In this document: piece after piece, positions 47,667-57,994 of the stretch
How positions within the stretch are numbered: position 1 is the stretch's first letter
Layout: every line of letters begins with the position of its first letter
Assembly: GCF_002237365.1 (NCBI RefSeq)
Contig: NZ_NMUO01000003.1
Coordinates: 33,615 to 97,614, forward strand
Direction of reading: 5' to 3'
Length of the DNA stretch: 64,000 nucleotides
DNA from: Zobellella denitrificans
Lineage (GTDB): Bacteria; Pseudomonadota; Gammaproteobacteria; Enterobacterales; Aeromonadaceae
The notes under the pieces: generated by a model
Told to the model about the DNA's origin: nothing
The model's database searches: none
The model's input: only the letters and a program-made list of their open reading frames with translations
Program-made: the position numbers and the translations under genes

Positions 47667-48038
47667 CTACAACTCCCAGGCGCCGTGCTGGGCCTTGCGG
47701 TATTTCTCTTCGCAGGGGTCGCAGCGCTGGCGGCAGGGGTCGTCCCACAGCTGCTCGGTGGTGAGCTCGGCCTCGCAGTCGCTGCACAGGCCGTACAGGC
47801 CCAACTGCCACTGGCAGAGGGCGGCGTCCGCCTGCTTCAGGGATTTCAGCTGCGGCTGCAGCTGGGGATAGGCGGCCAGGGGCGGGTAGTCGGCCCATTC
47901 GTCCGGCGGCAGCCGGTGCAACTCGGCGGCCAGGGGGGCGTCCAGGGCCAGCAGCGCCTCCAGAAAAGCCTGGCGGCGGCGCTCCACCTCGGCCTGCAGC
48001 CGGGCTTCCAGCCGGGACTTGGTAATGATGCTGCTCAT
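47667..48038 (-). CDS. TraR/DksA-type zinc-finger protein
   Basis: This 123-residue protein has an N-terminal helical pair and a C-terminal four-cysteine zinc finger (CSDC, then CRQRCDPC) followed by EEKYRK, as in DksA and TraR. It probably binds RNA polymerase, though it lacks a clear acidic DKxDA coiled-coil tip, so it is a paralog and not DksA itself. The ATG at 48038 was chosen over a TTG at 48050. Its stop abuts the CGCCTTA array. Confidence 0.82.
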   Translation of the reverse strand: MSSIITKSRLEARLQAEVERRRQAFLEALLALDAPLAAELHRLPPDEWADYPPLAAYPQLQPQLKSLKQADAALCQWQLGLYGLCSDCEAELTTEQLWDDPCRQRCDPCEEKYRKAQHGAWEL

Positions 48039-48110
48039 GATGATGTCCAAAAAAGGGGGAATACCGGCCGCCAGTATAGGGCCGGGGCCACCGGCACATC
48101 ATGATACAAA

Positions 48111-49040
48111 TCAAAGGGAAGCCAGAGTCTGCCTGATCTCGGCGGTGTGCTTCAGGGTGCGGATACGGCCGAACAGGGCCTGGGCCTCCGGGTAGTGCAG
48201 CCTGAGGTAGCTCAGCCACTGCTTGATGCGGTTGGGGTAGTAAAGCCCCTTGTCGCCCGCTATCTCCATCGCCGAATAGTCCAGCAGCAGGGCCACCACC
48301 TGCCGCCAGGCCATGGGCGCGGCGCCCTGGCCTATGGTGGCGGCCAGGTTGGGCAGGGCCAGGGCGCCCCGGCCCAGCATCAGATCCTGGCAGTAGCTCT
48401 CCCTCCGGGCCTGCCCGGCCTGGGCGGCGTTCCAGATCTCGCCGTTCACCACCACCGGAATGGCCAGGGCGCGGCGGATGTCGGCCACCAGGGGCCAGTG
48501 GGCGGGGGGGCGGTAGCCGTCCTTCTTGCTGCGGGCATGTACCGCCAGCTCGCTGACCCCGCCTTCCGCCAGGGCCAGGCTGTTCTCCAGGTAGGAGTCG
48601 CGCTCGTCCACCCCCAGGCGGATCTTGGCGCTCACCGGCAACGAGGCGGGTACCGCCGCCCGTACCGCTTTGGCGATGCGGTAGAGCAGCTCGCTGTCGT
48701 TCAGCAGGGCGGCGCCGCCCCTGTGGCGGTTGACGGTCTTGGCCGGGCAGCCGAAGTTGAGATCTATGCCCTGGGCGCCCAGGCGACAGGCCTGGGCGGC
48801 GTTTTCCGCCAGCCAGTCCGGATCCTGCCCGAGCAGTTGGATGCGTACCGGGGTGCCCGCCGGGGTGCGGCAGCCCTGGTACAGCTCGGGGCAGAGCCGG
48901 TAGAACACCCGGGGTGGCAGGCGCATGTCCACCACCCGGATGAATTCGGTCACGCAAAGGTCAAAGGGGTTGAGGCGGGTCAGCAGATCCCGCATCAGAT
49001 GGTCAAGCACCCCTTCCATCGGGGCCAGTATCAGGCGCAT
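48111..49040 (-). CDS. dusC: tRNA-dihydrouridine(16) synthase DusC
   Basis: This 309-residue flavin-dependent enzyme reduces uridine 16 of tRNA. It begins MRLILAPMEGVLD and has the catalytic cysteine in DLNFGCPAKTVNRHRGGAALL. VSAKIRLG and GEIWN are the FMN-binding segments. MEGV and the short C-terminus fit the DusC branch and not DusA or DusB. It is transcribed with or just upstream of the DksA-like gene. Confidence 0.93.
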   Translation of the reverse strand: MRLILAPMEGVLDHLMRDLLTRLNPFDLCVTEFIRVVDMRLPPRVFYRLCPELYQGCRTPAGTPVRIQLLGQDPDWLAENAAQACRLGAQGIDLNFGCPAKTVNRHRGGAALLNDSELLYRIAKAVRAAVPASLPVSAKIRLGVDERDSYLENSLALAEGGVSELAVHARSKKDGYRPPAHWPLVADIRRALAIPVVVNGEIWNAAQAGQARRESYCQDLMLGRGALALPNLAATIGQGAAPMAWRQVVALLLDYSAMEIAGDKGLYYPNRIKQWLSYLRLHYPEAQALFGRIRTLKHTAEIRQTLASL

Positions 49041-49103
49041 GGCGGCTCGCGTCGGTTGAAAAGCGGGGATTGTATAGCGGCGAGCGGTTCAGGCAAAGCA
49101 TGT

Positions 49104-49290
49104 TCCGGCGGTTGTAGGCGCCCGTTTACGTGGCGCGAATCGGCAACCGGCGGGGGCCTGCCGGCTCTGGCGCGGTATGTTCCGGCGGCTAAAGCGCCGG
49201 CTACGGGCGCCGGCTGTGCCTTTGGTTACCTCGGTGTTGCCCTAATGCGGGCGGGCCGCCCGCGCCCCAAGGGGGCGGGCAAGCCCCAGC
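49104..49290 (-). repeat. REP type A, type B and module C palindrome
   Basis: Type A is at 49114-49140, type B at 49181-49205, and GCGGGCGGGCCGCCCGCGCC, a module C palindrome, at about 49247-49266. No gene is seen in this gap. Confidence 0.8.
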
Positions 49291-49299
49291 CCCGGGCCT

Positions 49300-49782
49300 T
49301 TACAGATCGTAGGGCTCGACGCTGACCCCTTCGAGGGAATAGGAGGCGTTGGCCACTTCGTGGCTGGCGCTGACGGTGCGCAGGGTACCGGTCACCCAGA
49401 CCGCGTCCCAGAGATCGTCCACCCGGGCGCCCTTGGGGAAGTCCACGTAGACTATCTGGTTGGTGGGCGGCGGCGGCACATGGATACAGGCGCCGAAGTA
49501 GGGCACCAGGAAGAAGGTGGTCACCGCCTTGCTGTCACCCTCGAGCGGCACCACAAAGCCCGGCAGCCGCACCTTCTGGCCATCGAGGGTGGGCACCACC
49601 TTGCCCACCGGCTGGGGCGGAATGGCGAATTCGTCTTCGTGGTTCACCTCGGGGAAGGGCGGCGGGTTGAGCCGCTCTTCCATGGGGATCAGATCGTCCC
49701 ACTCCAGCAGGGTGAATTCGTCGGCCCAGGCCGGGGCCATCAACAGGGCCAGGCTGGCCAGCCAGATACTGCATTTTTTCAC
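49300..49782 (-). CDS. DUF3299 exported protein of the zinc operon
   Basis: This 160-residue protein has a signal peptide (MKKCSIWLASLALLMAPAWA) and the DUF3299 core (LPGFVVPLEGD, then FFLVPYFGACIHVPPPPTNQ). It starts with GTG, overlapping the permease stop by 4 bases (GTGA), so it is the last gene of the operon with the ABC transporter and the zinc-binding protein. CIHVPPPP could be a metal-contact or structural motif. Its role is unknown; an accessory in periplasmic zinc handling is inferred from context. Confidence 0.82.
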   Translation of the reverse strand: MKKCSIWLASLALLMAPAWADEFTLLEWDDLIPMEERLNPPPFPEVNHEDEFAIPPQPVGKVVPTLDGQKVRLPGFVVPLEGDSKAVTTFFLVPYFGACIHVPPPPTNQIVYVDFPKGARVDDLWDAVWVTGTLRTVSASHEVANASYSLEGVSVEPYDL

Positions 49783-51026
49783 TGTTTAATACTCATTCCG
49801 TCGTTGACCGAGTAGCGGTAGGCCTGGGCCGCCGGCAACAGGCCGATCACCAGGCCCGCCAGCCAGATAAGCCCGAGCAGGCGCCATTCGGCGACCGTGG
49901 GCAGGCCGGGATAAAGCAGCAGCCCGTACTGGGCCTGTACCAGGGGGGCGGCCAGGCTGAGACCAAGATACAACAGCAGCAGCCCCAGTAACATCCCCAG
50001 GCCGGTCAAAATGGCCGCTTCCAGCGCCAGCAGCGCAAACAGGTGTCGCGGCCCGGCGCCGAGGGAGCGCAAAATGGCCAGTTCCCGCCGCCGGGCCGAA
50101 AGGCCGGCGAGCAGGGTGGTGAGCATGCCCAGCAGGCCGGCCACCACCACGAACAGGGCGATAAAGGCGATGGCCTTCTCGGCCATGCTCATCATGCTCC
50201 ACAGCTCGTGCAGGGCGGTGCCGGGCAGGATGGCGGACAGGGGCTCGGCCCGGTAGCCGTTGATGGCCCGCTGCAGCTGGAAGGCCAGCACCTTGTTTTC
50301 CAGCCCCACCAGGAAGGCGGTGATGGCCTTGGGGGTGAGGTCGGCGGCGCGGGCCTCGGCCTCGCTCAGGGCACGGGTCTGGCGGCCGCTCTGCCAGCCG
50401 AGGTGGATGGCCTCAAGCCCGTCGAGGCGCACATGCACCGTTCTGTCCACCGGGGTGCCGGTGGGGGCCAGTATGCCCACCAGGGTGAAGGGCAGGTCCT
50501 CGTGCAGGCTGAAGGAGGTGTTGCCGGCGCCATGGGCGATCACCAGCCCATCCCCCAGCCGGTAGCCGAGCTTTCGGGCCACGTCCGCGCCTATCACCGC
50601 CTCGAAGGTGTCATTGAAGGGGCGGCCCTGGGCCAGGGTCAGCGGCTGCTGGCGGCCGTAGGCGTAGTATCTGAAATAGTCCTCGCTGGTGCCCAGCACC
50701 CTGAATCCCTGGTGGGAGTCGCCCAGCGACAGGGGAATGGTCCAGGCCACCCCCTTCTGCTCCCTGATACGCTGGTAGGAATCCCAGCTGATGTTGTTGG
50801 TGGGGTTGCCGAGGCGGAATACCGAATAGAGCAGGAGGTTTATCTGGCCGGAGCGGGCGCCCACGATCAGATCGGTGCCGGAGATGGTGCGGGCGAAGCT
50901 GTCTTTCAGCTCATGGCGCACCTTTTCCACCCCCACCAGCAGCAGCACGCTGATGGCGATGGCGGCCAGGGTGAGGCCCGCGGTGAGCCGGCGCGCCCAC
51001 AGGCTTTTGAGGGCCAGCATTAACAT
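49779..51026 (-). CDS. zrgC: FtsX/MacB-type ABC permease of the zinc operon
   Basis: This 415-residue permease has one N-terminal helix, a large periplasmic MacB-like domain (about 40-270) and three C-terminal helices with the FtsX signature (AILRSLGAGPRHLFALLALE). It should pair with the adjacent ATPase. FtsX-like permeases usually do not form a classical import channel, so the system may work on a periplasmic or lipid-linked partner. The layout DUF2796-ATPase-permease matches Vibrio zrgABC, a zinc-responsive uptake system, which is the basis of the symbol. Confidence 0.82.
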   Translation of the reverse strand: MLMLALKSLWARRLTAGLTLAAIAISVLLLVGVEKVRHELKDSFARTISGTDLIVGARSGQINLLLYSVFRLGNPTNNISWDSYQRIREQKGVAWTIPLSLGDSHQGFRVLGTSEDYFRYYAYGRQQPLTLAQGRPFNDTFEAVIGADVARKLGYRLGDGLVIAHGAGNTSFSLHEDLPFTLVGILAPTGTPVDRTVHVRLDGLEAIHLGWQSGRQTRALSEAEARAADLTPKAITAFLVGLENKVLAFQLQRAINGYRAEPLSAILPGTALHELWSMMSMAEKAIAFIALFVVVAGLLGMLTTLLAGLSARRRELAILRSLGAGPRHLFALLALEAAILTGLGMLLGLLLLYLGLSLAAPLVQAQYGLLLYPGLPTVAEWRLLGLIWLAGLVIGLLPAAQAYRYSVNDGMSIKQ

Positions 51027-51706
51027 GGCGGTACCTTATTCAGTTCGGGCAGGGACACCACCCGGGAAAACAGCGGCTCCAGATGGGGGTCGTGGCTGAC
51101 GAACACCAGGGTGCTGCCCTGCAGGTTGCATTCGTTGAACAACAGCTCGATAAAGGCGGCCCTGTTGTCGGTGTCCAGCGCCGAGGTGGGCTCGTCGGCG
51201 ATGACCAGCTCGGGGCGGCCGATCAGCGCCCGGGCCGCTGCTACCCGCTGCTGCTGGCCGATGCTGAGGCGGTGCACCGGCTGTTGCCACAGGCCGGGGG
51301 GCAGTTGCAGCTCGCCCAGCAGCCGTTCGGCCTCTTCCCGGGCCGGCGCCTGCAACCGGGCCCGCTTGTGGCGGGGGAAGATCAGCGCCGAGGGGACGGT
51401 TTCCAGTACCGACAGAAAGGGGAGCAGGTTGAACTGCTGGAAGATATAGCCCAGGTGGTCGGCCCGGAAGCGATCCCGGGCCCGGCCCGAGAGCCGCGAC
51501 AGATCCTGGCCCAGCACCTCGAGCCGGCCCTGGCTGGCCCGCTGGATACCGGCCAGCAGGCCGAGCAGGGTGCTCTTGCCGCTGCCGCTCGGGCCCTTGA
51601 TAAAGATGCGCTCGCCGGCGGCCAGCTCGAGCCGCGCTATATGCAGCAGTTCGGGCTGGCCGGGCCAGGCGAAGCGCAGGTTTTCCATGGAAATCAGTGC
51701 AGTCAT
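51020..51706 (-). CDS. zrgB: ABC transporter ATPase of the zinc operon
   Basis: This 228-residue ATPase of the LolD/MacB class has Walker A (GPSGSGKST), a signature close to LSIGQQQRVAAARAL and Walker B (LVIADEPTSALD). It overlaps the permease start by 7 bases and is preceded by the zinc-binding protein gene with a 3-base gap. Such ATPases drive FtsX-type permeases. Zinc linkage is inferred from the neighbours and the upstream Zur-like box. Confidence 0.85.
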   Translation of the reverse strand: MTALISMENLRFAWPGQPELLHIARLELAAGERIFIKGPSGSGKSTLLGLLAGIQRASQGRLEVLGQDLSRLSGRARDRFRADHLGYIFQQFNLLPFLSVLETVPSALIFPRHKRARLQAPAREEAERLLGELQLPPGLWQQPVHRLSIGQQQRVAAARALIGRPELVIADEPTSALDTDNRAAFIELLFNECNLQGSTLVFVSHDPHLEPLFSRVVSLPELNKVPPC

Positions 51707-51709
51707 CTG

Positions 51710-52330
<621 letters not shown>

Positions 52331-52354
52331 ATGATGCTCCAATTGGATTTATTT

Positions 52355-52369
52355 TGTTACGTTATAACG
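52355..52369. promoter_or_regulatory. Zur box upstream of the zinc operon
   Basis: TGTTACGTTATAACG matches 12 of 15 positions of the gammaproteobacterial Zur core (TGTTATAWTATAACA), placed 25 bases before zrgA. Zinc starvation would derepress the four-gene operon. Confidence 0.7.
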
Positions 52370-52439
52370 TTTTTTGAGGCGGCCTGTAAAGATTGCCCTA
52401 GTGCAGCGGGCCAGTTGCTGGTTTTTTCGCCTCACCTCG

Positions 52440-52795
52440 CGCCACGTAAACGGGCGCCTGCATCTTATCCCCGTAGCCGGCGCTTTAGCCGCCGGGAACA
52501 CCCGTGCCGGATCCGCAAGCACCCCGCCGGTTTCGGGTTTGCGCCTTGGGGCGCGGGCGGCCCGCCCGCATAAAGGTGGCACCGAGGTGGGCGAAAGCAC
52601 AGCCCAACCCGCGATGCCGATTCTGCCTCGAGCCTTTTTAAACTTGTGGTATGGCAGGGTTCGCGCTACGCGCGAAGGCAGGCGGGCCGCCTGCGCCCCA
52701 AGTATCGGCGCCGCCTGAGCTTTAAACTGGTCGGTGTTCCGGATTCCCGTTGCGCGCGAAGGCCGGCGGCCCGCCTGCGCCCCGGATGGACGTCG
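52440..52795. repeat. REP types A and B, module C repeat copy 2
   Basis: Type A is at 52440-52462 and type B at 52473-52501. Module C from 52549 matches 39848 over about 90 bases. Then come two hyphenated palindromes (GCGCTACGCGCG; CAGGCGGGCCGCCTGCGCCCC core) and TTTAAACTGGTCGGTG, which resembles the end of the tdk insertion. The whole gap has no gene. Confidence 0.8.
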
Positions 52796-52808
52796 TTTGG
52801 GGGAATGT

Positions 52809-53687
52809 TCAGCCCCGGTGCTGCTCCCGGATAAAGTCGATAAAGGCCTGTTCGGCCCGGGACAGCCGCCGGTCGTCCGGCCAGGCCAGGCAAAGGTCGA
52901 GGAAGTAGGGCTCCTTAAAGGAAACGGCGAACAGGCTCGGGTCGTCCCGCACGGCCATGCGCAGAAAGGTGGTGATGGCAAAACCCTGGCGCACCACCGC
53001 CTTCAGCAGCGGGATCAGGTTGCTCTCGAAGCCGATAACGGGAGTGATGCCGGCCTGGCGGGCCACCTCCTCGATATATTCCCGGTGAAAGAAGCCGTGG
53101 CGGAACAGGGCCAGTTCCTGGCGCAGAAAGTCCTCGATGGCCATATAAGGCTGGTGGCGGGCCGGGTGCTCCGCCGGTACCACCGCCACCATTTCTTCCC
53201 GCAGCAGGGGCAGGCCGGTGAGTCCCGCCGGCAGGGAGGCGGTGAGCACGATGCCGAGGCCGAGCTTGCCCTGGCACAGACGCCCGAGCACATCCTGGGT
53301 GCCCGCGTCTTCCACCCGGATGGAGAGGCTCGGGTAGCGATGCCTGAATGCCATCAGCAGGGGCGGAAAGTAAAAGGAGCCGAGCATGCTGGGAATGCCG
53401 ATGCAGACCTCGCCGGCGCTGAGATCGTGCAGGGCCGCCATGTCCTGCTCGGCCAGTGTCAGGGCGGCGAGGATACGCTCGGCATGCTGGTAGAGCCGTT
53501 CTCCCTCGGGGGTGAGCCGCAGCCGGCCCTGGCGACGGTCGAACAGGCCGATGCCGAGTTCCCGCTCCAGCTTCTTGATGGTCATGGTCACGGCGGGCTG
53601 GGCCAGGTGCAACTGCTCGGCGGCACGGGTGATGCTGCCTTCCCGGGCCACGGTGGCGAACTGGCGCAACCATTTGGTTTCAAGCAT
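52809..53687 (-). CDS. LysR-type transcriptional regulator
   Basis: This 292-residue LysR regulator has the N-terminal winged helix (FATVAREGSITRAAEQLHLAQPAVT, residues 10-34) and a C-terminal effector domain. It is divergent from an MFS transporter gene with a palindromic operator in the 89-base gap, so it very likely controls that gene and itself. The effector is unknown. Confidence 0.92.
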   Translation of the reverse strand: MLETKWLRQFATVAREGSITRAAEQLHLAQPAVTMTIKKLERELGIGLFDRRQGRLRLTPEGERLYQHAERILAALTLAEQDMAALHDLSAGEVCIGIPSMLGSFYFPPLLMAFRHRYPSLSIRVEDAGTQDVLGRLCQGKLGLGIVLTASLPAGLTGLPLLREEMVAVVPAEHPARHQPYMAIEDFLRQELALFRHGFFHREYIEEVARQAGITPVIGFESNLIPLLKAVVRQGFAITTFLRMAVRDDPSLFAVSFKEPYFLDLCLAWPDDRRLSRAEQAFIDFIREQHRG

Positions 53688-53706
53688 AAGGGTCAGTTAT
53701 TTTTTC

Positions 53707-53732
53707 CATAAATTTTATATATTTCATTTATG
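53707..53732. promoter_or_regulatory. Palindromic LysR operator between regulator and MFS gene
   Basis: CATAAA and TTTATG form an inverted repeat spaced 14 bases apart within a fully AT-rich stretch, and T-N11-A-type motifs fit inside. It lies between divergent starts. Confidence 0.6.
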
Positions 53733-53776
53733 CATTGGCGGGCGTTAAGGTCAAGGCTCTGCCCTTGGAGTTGCCC

Positions 53777-54967
53777 ATGATAGATCTGAAAACCCCACTC
53801 TGGTGGCGTGCCACCCTGGCCCTCGGCCTCGGCTCCATGCTGGTGTTCATCAACCTTTACCTGACCCAGCCGCTGTTGCCCCTGCTGGCGCAGGACTTCG
53901 GGCTGTCGGCCCTGGATGCCGGCTGGGCGCTGTCGGTGGCCACCCTGGGGCTGGCGGTGGGACTCTTGTTCTGGGCGCGGGTGGCCGACCGCCTTGGCCG
54001 CAAGCCGGTGATGCTGGGCTGCCTGCTGGTGGCGGTATTGCTCGGCATGCTGATTTCCCGGGCGCCGGGCTTCGGCACCCTGGTGTGGCTGCGCGCCCTG
54101 CAGGGCTTTTTCCTGGCCGGGCTGCCGGCCACGGCGGTGGCCTACATGGGGGAGGAATTTACCCCCAAGGCGCTGGTGACCAGCATCGGCATCTACATCG
54201 CCGCCAATTCCGTCGGGGGCATCGCCGGGCGGGTACTGGGCGGGCTGATCGCCCAGTGGGCGGGAGGCTGGCAGGCCAGCTTCCTGATGCTCGGCGGACT
54301 CAGCCTGCTGCTGTGGCTGCCGCTGCTGAAGCTGCTGCCCCGCTCCCGTCATTTCGTGCCGGCGGCCAGGGGGGAGGGCGCCAGCGCCCTGCTCGGGCAT
54401 GTGCGCAATCCCCTGCTGTGGCCGGTGTACCTGGTGGGCGGGCTCAACTTTATGGTGTTTCTCAACCAGTACACCTATGTGGCCTTTTACCTGGCGGCGC
54501 CCCCCATCAGCCTGGCGCCGGCGGCCCTGGGGCTGTTGTTCCTGACCTACCTGACCGGTACCTTCGCCTCCGGCATCAGCGGCTGGCTTATCCACCGCTT
54601 CGGCCTGTGCCAGACCCTGCTGCTGGCCATCGGCATCATGGCGGTGGGCAACCTGGGGTTGCTGAGCGAGCGGCTGCCGCTGATCCTGCTGGCGCTGCTG
54701 GTGGACAGTTTCGCCTTTTTCCTGGCCCACGCCTGCGCCAGCAGCTGGGTGGGGCGCAGCGTGCAGCAGCACCGGGCGCTGGCGTCGTCGCTTTACCTGG
54801 TGTTTTACTACCTGGGGGCCAGCCTGGGCGGGCTTTATCTCTACCCGTTCTGGGAAGGGGCGGGCCTGCCCGGGGTGGCGATGGGAATGATGCTGGTGCT
54901 GGGGGTGACGGCGGGGCTGAGCCTGCGGCTGTGGCGCCTGGAGCGGCGGGTGCCGGTCAACGCCTGA
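53777..54967 (+). CDS. MFS efflux transporter (YnfM-like)
   Basis: This 396-residue transporter has 12 predicted helices of the major facilitator superfamily. Conserved segments are INLYLTQPLLPLLAQDFG in the first helix region and ARVADRLGRKPVMLGC, the loop 2-3 signature. It resembles the YnfM/arabinose-efflux group, so drug or sugar export is likely. TTGGAG precedes the ATG at 53777. It overlaps the convergent yecM by 11 bases. Confidence 0.87.
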   Translation: MIDLKTPLWWRATLALGLGSMLVFINLYLTQPLLPLLAQDFGLSALDAGWALSVATLGLAVGLLFWARVADRLGRKPVMLGCLLVAVLLGMLISRAPGFGTLVWLRALQGFFLAGLPATAVAYMGEEFTPKALVTSIGIYIAANSVGGIAGRVLGGLIAQWAGGWQASFLMLGGLSLLLWLPLLKLLPRSRHFVPAARGEGASALLGHVRNPLLWPVYLVGGLNFMVFLNQYTYVAFYLAAPPISLAPAALGLLFLTYLTGTFASGISGWLIHRFGLCQTLLLAIGIMAVGNLGLLSERLPLILLALLVDSFAFFLAHACASSWVGRSVQQHRALASSLYLVFYYLGASLGGLYLYPFWEGAGLPGVAMGMMLVLGVTAGLSLRLWRLERRVPVNA

Positions 54968-55487
54968 AGTAGTCCGCGGGTACCGGCACCACCTCATTCC
55001 GGGCGATTTCCGCGGCAATGGTGTCCGCCAGGGGGTGCAGATGGAACTTGATCTGACAGGGGGGCAGGGCCAGGGTCAGCTCCGGCGGGTTCTGCCGCAG
55101 GCTACTGGTGTCGAAGGGCACCCGGGGATAGTCCCGCAGCAGTCGCTCCAGGCTCGCCACCACGATTTCGCCGTGCTCCAGGCCGGGGTGGTGGACCTTG
55201 CCCGGCTTGGGCGCGGCCAGCTCCAGGCAGGGGACGGGGCCGAAGGGGCTGGCCAGCGGCTGGTGCAGCCGAAAGGTGACGATGGGCCTGCCGCCTATCA
55301 TGCCTTCCACCAGCACCTCGCCCGCCGCCGCCAGTGAACGGCGCAGTTCAAGGTACTGGTCATTGCTTGTCGTTCGGTAACAGACATGGTCCATGGGCCC
55401 CAGGTCGAGGGGCAGACCCTGCTGTTCCATCCCCCGGGCCAGGTGGTCGAAGAAAGGCCGGGGATCGCCCAGTATCGGCTCCAGCAT
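54957..55487 (-). CDS. yecM: YecM family protein
   Basis: This 176-residue VOC-fold protein resembles YecM. Characteristic parts are DHVCYRTTSNDQYLELR near residue 37 and FGPVPCLELAAPKPG. Metal-binding His and Glu are seen, but the reaction is unknown. The ATG at 55487 was chosen; a GTG at 55499 overlaps the preceding stop. It follows the coiled-coil gene by a few bases and is probably in one operon with it. Confidence 0.85.
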   Translation of the reverse strand: MLEPILGDPRPFFDHLARGMEQQGLPLDLGPMDHVCYRTTSNDQYLELRRSLAAAGEVLVEGMIGGRPIVTFRLHQPLASPFGPVPCLELAAPKPGKVHHPGLEHGEIVVASLERLLRDYPRVPFDTSSLRQNPPELTLALPPCQIKFHLHPLADTIAAEIARNEVVPVPADYFRR

Positions 55488-55492
55488 GGGCG

Positions 55493-56257
55493 TTACCACT
55501 TGCGCTTGGGCTGGAACAGCACATCGAGCTCGGAGGTGACTTTCTGCTCTTCCCGCTCCTCCTGCTCGCGCATGGCCTTGTCCTGATCCTGGCTGAGTTC
55601 GTCAAGCCGGTTGCGCAGGGCTTCTTCCATTCTTTTCAGCTGTTCGTCCTTGTCCGGGATCATGCTGACTGCCTTGACTCCTTTCTCAAGCATTTGCCGG
55701 GCCATGTTGATTTCCCGGTTATCGAAGGCCGAGCGTGCCCGTTTGATCAGGTTGGTCAGGTTGATCTTCAACTGGATAAGCTCCAGCCGCCGATCTTCCA
55801 ATACGAAGTGCTGGGTCCCCAGCTTGCCTTTATTGTGTTCGGCGCGCAGCACCATCCTCAGTCGTTTGACGATCTGCAGCATATGGATGGCTTGCTGATC
55901 CGACTCCGGGGTTTTGATCCCTTCGGATTCCATTTGATAGTGATCGCGCAGATGCTGGAACTGTTGTTCGACACCGGCAATGCGGCCTTTTATTTGCGGA
56001 TTGTCGGGATCCTGCTGTTGCATGGCTTGCAGGCTGCCGAGGATACGTCCGTACAGCACCAGCATCAGGGTTTTGCTGTAGGGTAACTGGCTGGCACTGA
56101 GCAAAAGCTCGTCCGTTTCATTGATCTGGTGCTTGTGTTTCAGCATCAGGGTGCGCTTTTCGGTTTCCTGCTTTTGCCGGTATTGTTGAATCACATTGTA
56201 TAGGATGACCAGAAACAGCAGGGCGCCTATGGCTATGAGTACCAGGGTCAGAATCAT
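55493..56257 (-). CDS. Membrane-anchored coiled-coil protein, unknown
   Basis: I do not recognise this family with certainty. The 254-residue protein has one N-terminal helix (LTLVLIAIGALLFLVILYNVI, residues 3-23) and then a long helical, charged region with likely coiled coils (about 65-130 and 170-240). The topology suggests an inner-membrane anchor with a cytoplasmic helical domain. It is divergent from cysB by 213 bases and precedes yecM. Homologues are expected near cysB in related genera, but no function can be given. Confidence 0.75.
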   Translation of the reverse strand: MILTLVLIAIGALLFLVILYNVIQQYRQKQETEKRTLMLKHKHQINETDELLLSASQLPYSKTLMLVLYGRILGSLQAMQQQDPDNPQIKGRIAGVEQQFQHLRDHYQMESEGIKTPESDQQAIHMLQIVKRLRMVLRAEHNKGKLGTQHFVLEDRRLELIQLKINLTNLIKRARSAFDNREINMARQMLEKGVKAVSMIPDKDEQLKRMEEALRNRLDELSQDQDKAMREQEEREEQKVTSELDVLFQPKRKW

Positions 56258-56458
56258 CTGTCAGCGGCTCGCTTCGGTTAGGAGGATGGTCTGGATGGAA
56301 ATGTTAACCCAGTAGCGACGCTTTGGCTAACTTCCCGCGCCCAAGGAGAGTAAAACCGGCGATAGTTCAGTCGATTAGGGGGGATTAAAACGATTCTCTG
56401 CGGCCGTTATCGAGGATATTCCGCCAAGGTCTGATAGTATTTAGCTAAGTCACCCTAA

Positions 56459-57445
<987 letters not shown>

Positions 57446-57448
57446 CCG

Positions 57449-57540
57449 GGTTGGAGCGCGGGCGGCCCGCCCGCATTGGGGCTTGCACCGGGTTTCCCGC
57501 AGTGCGGGAATGCAGGCGGGCCGCCTGCGCCCCATGTCAG
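57449..57540. repeat. Module C palindromes between cysB and gloA
   Basis: GCGGGCGGCCCGCCCGC, then TTTCCCGCAGTGCGGGAA and CAGGCGGGCCGCCTGCG are three palindromes in a row, the outer ones as in the module C copies. They lie between convergent genes and may act as a terminator region. Confidence 0.78.
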
Positions 57541-57542
57541 CT

Positions 57543-57950
57543 TTAGCCCCCCAGTCCCTTGCCGGCGTCTTTCTTGGCGATCAGCTCAATCTTGTAGCCG
57601 TCCGGGTCTTCCACAAAGGCGATGACGGTGGTGCCGCCCTTGACCGGGCCCGGCTCCCGGGTCACCTTGCCGCCGGCGGCGCGGATCTGCTCGCACATGG
57701 CGTAGATGTCGTCGGCTTCGATGGCGATATGGCCGTAGGCGGTGCCCAGATCATAGCGGTCGGTGCCCCAGTTGTAGGTCAGCTCCAGTACCGCTTCGTC
57801 CTTTTCCTCGCCGTAGCCGACAAAGGCCAGGGTGTACTGGTATTCGGTGTTTTCGCTGGTGCGCAGCAGTTTCATGCCCATGATATCGGTGTAAAAGGCG
57901 ATGGACTTGTCCAGATCGCCGACCCGCAGCATGGTGTGCAAAATACGCAT
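57543..57950 (-). CDS. gloA: Glyoxalase I
   Basis: Lactoylglutathione lyase (135 residues, the same as E. coli) converts the methylglyoxal-glutathione hemithioacetal. Metal ligands are in [15 protein letters not shown] (His5), VLELTYNWG (Glu), [10 protein letters not shown] (His) and [10 protein letters not shown] (Glu), the nickel-type pattern of the short enzymes. The ATG at 57950 follows GGGAG. Confidence 0.96.
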   Translation of the reverse strand: MRILHTMLRVGDLDKSIAFYTDIMGMKLLRTSENTEYQYTLAFVGYGEEKDEAVLELTYNWGTDRYDLGTAYGHIAIEADDIYAMCEQIRAAGGKVTREPGPVKGGTTVIAFVEDPDGYKIELIAKKDAGKGLGG

Positions 57951-57994
57951 ATTCAAGACTCCCGGTAGTTGAATGTAAAATCAGTCCGTTATGG

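Noticed and set aside
52349..52981. 210-codon minus-strand frame across the repeats and the lysR 3' end
   Set aside because: It spans several palindromes and the end of lysR in another frame, with no coding character.
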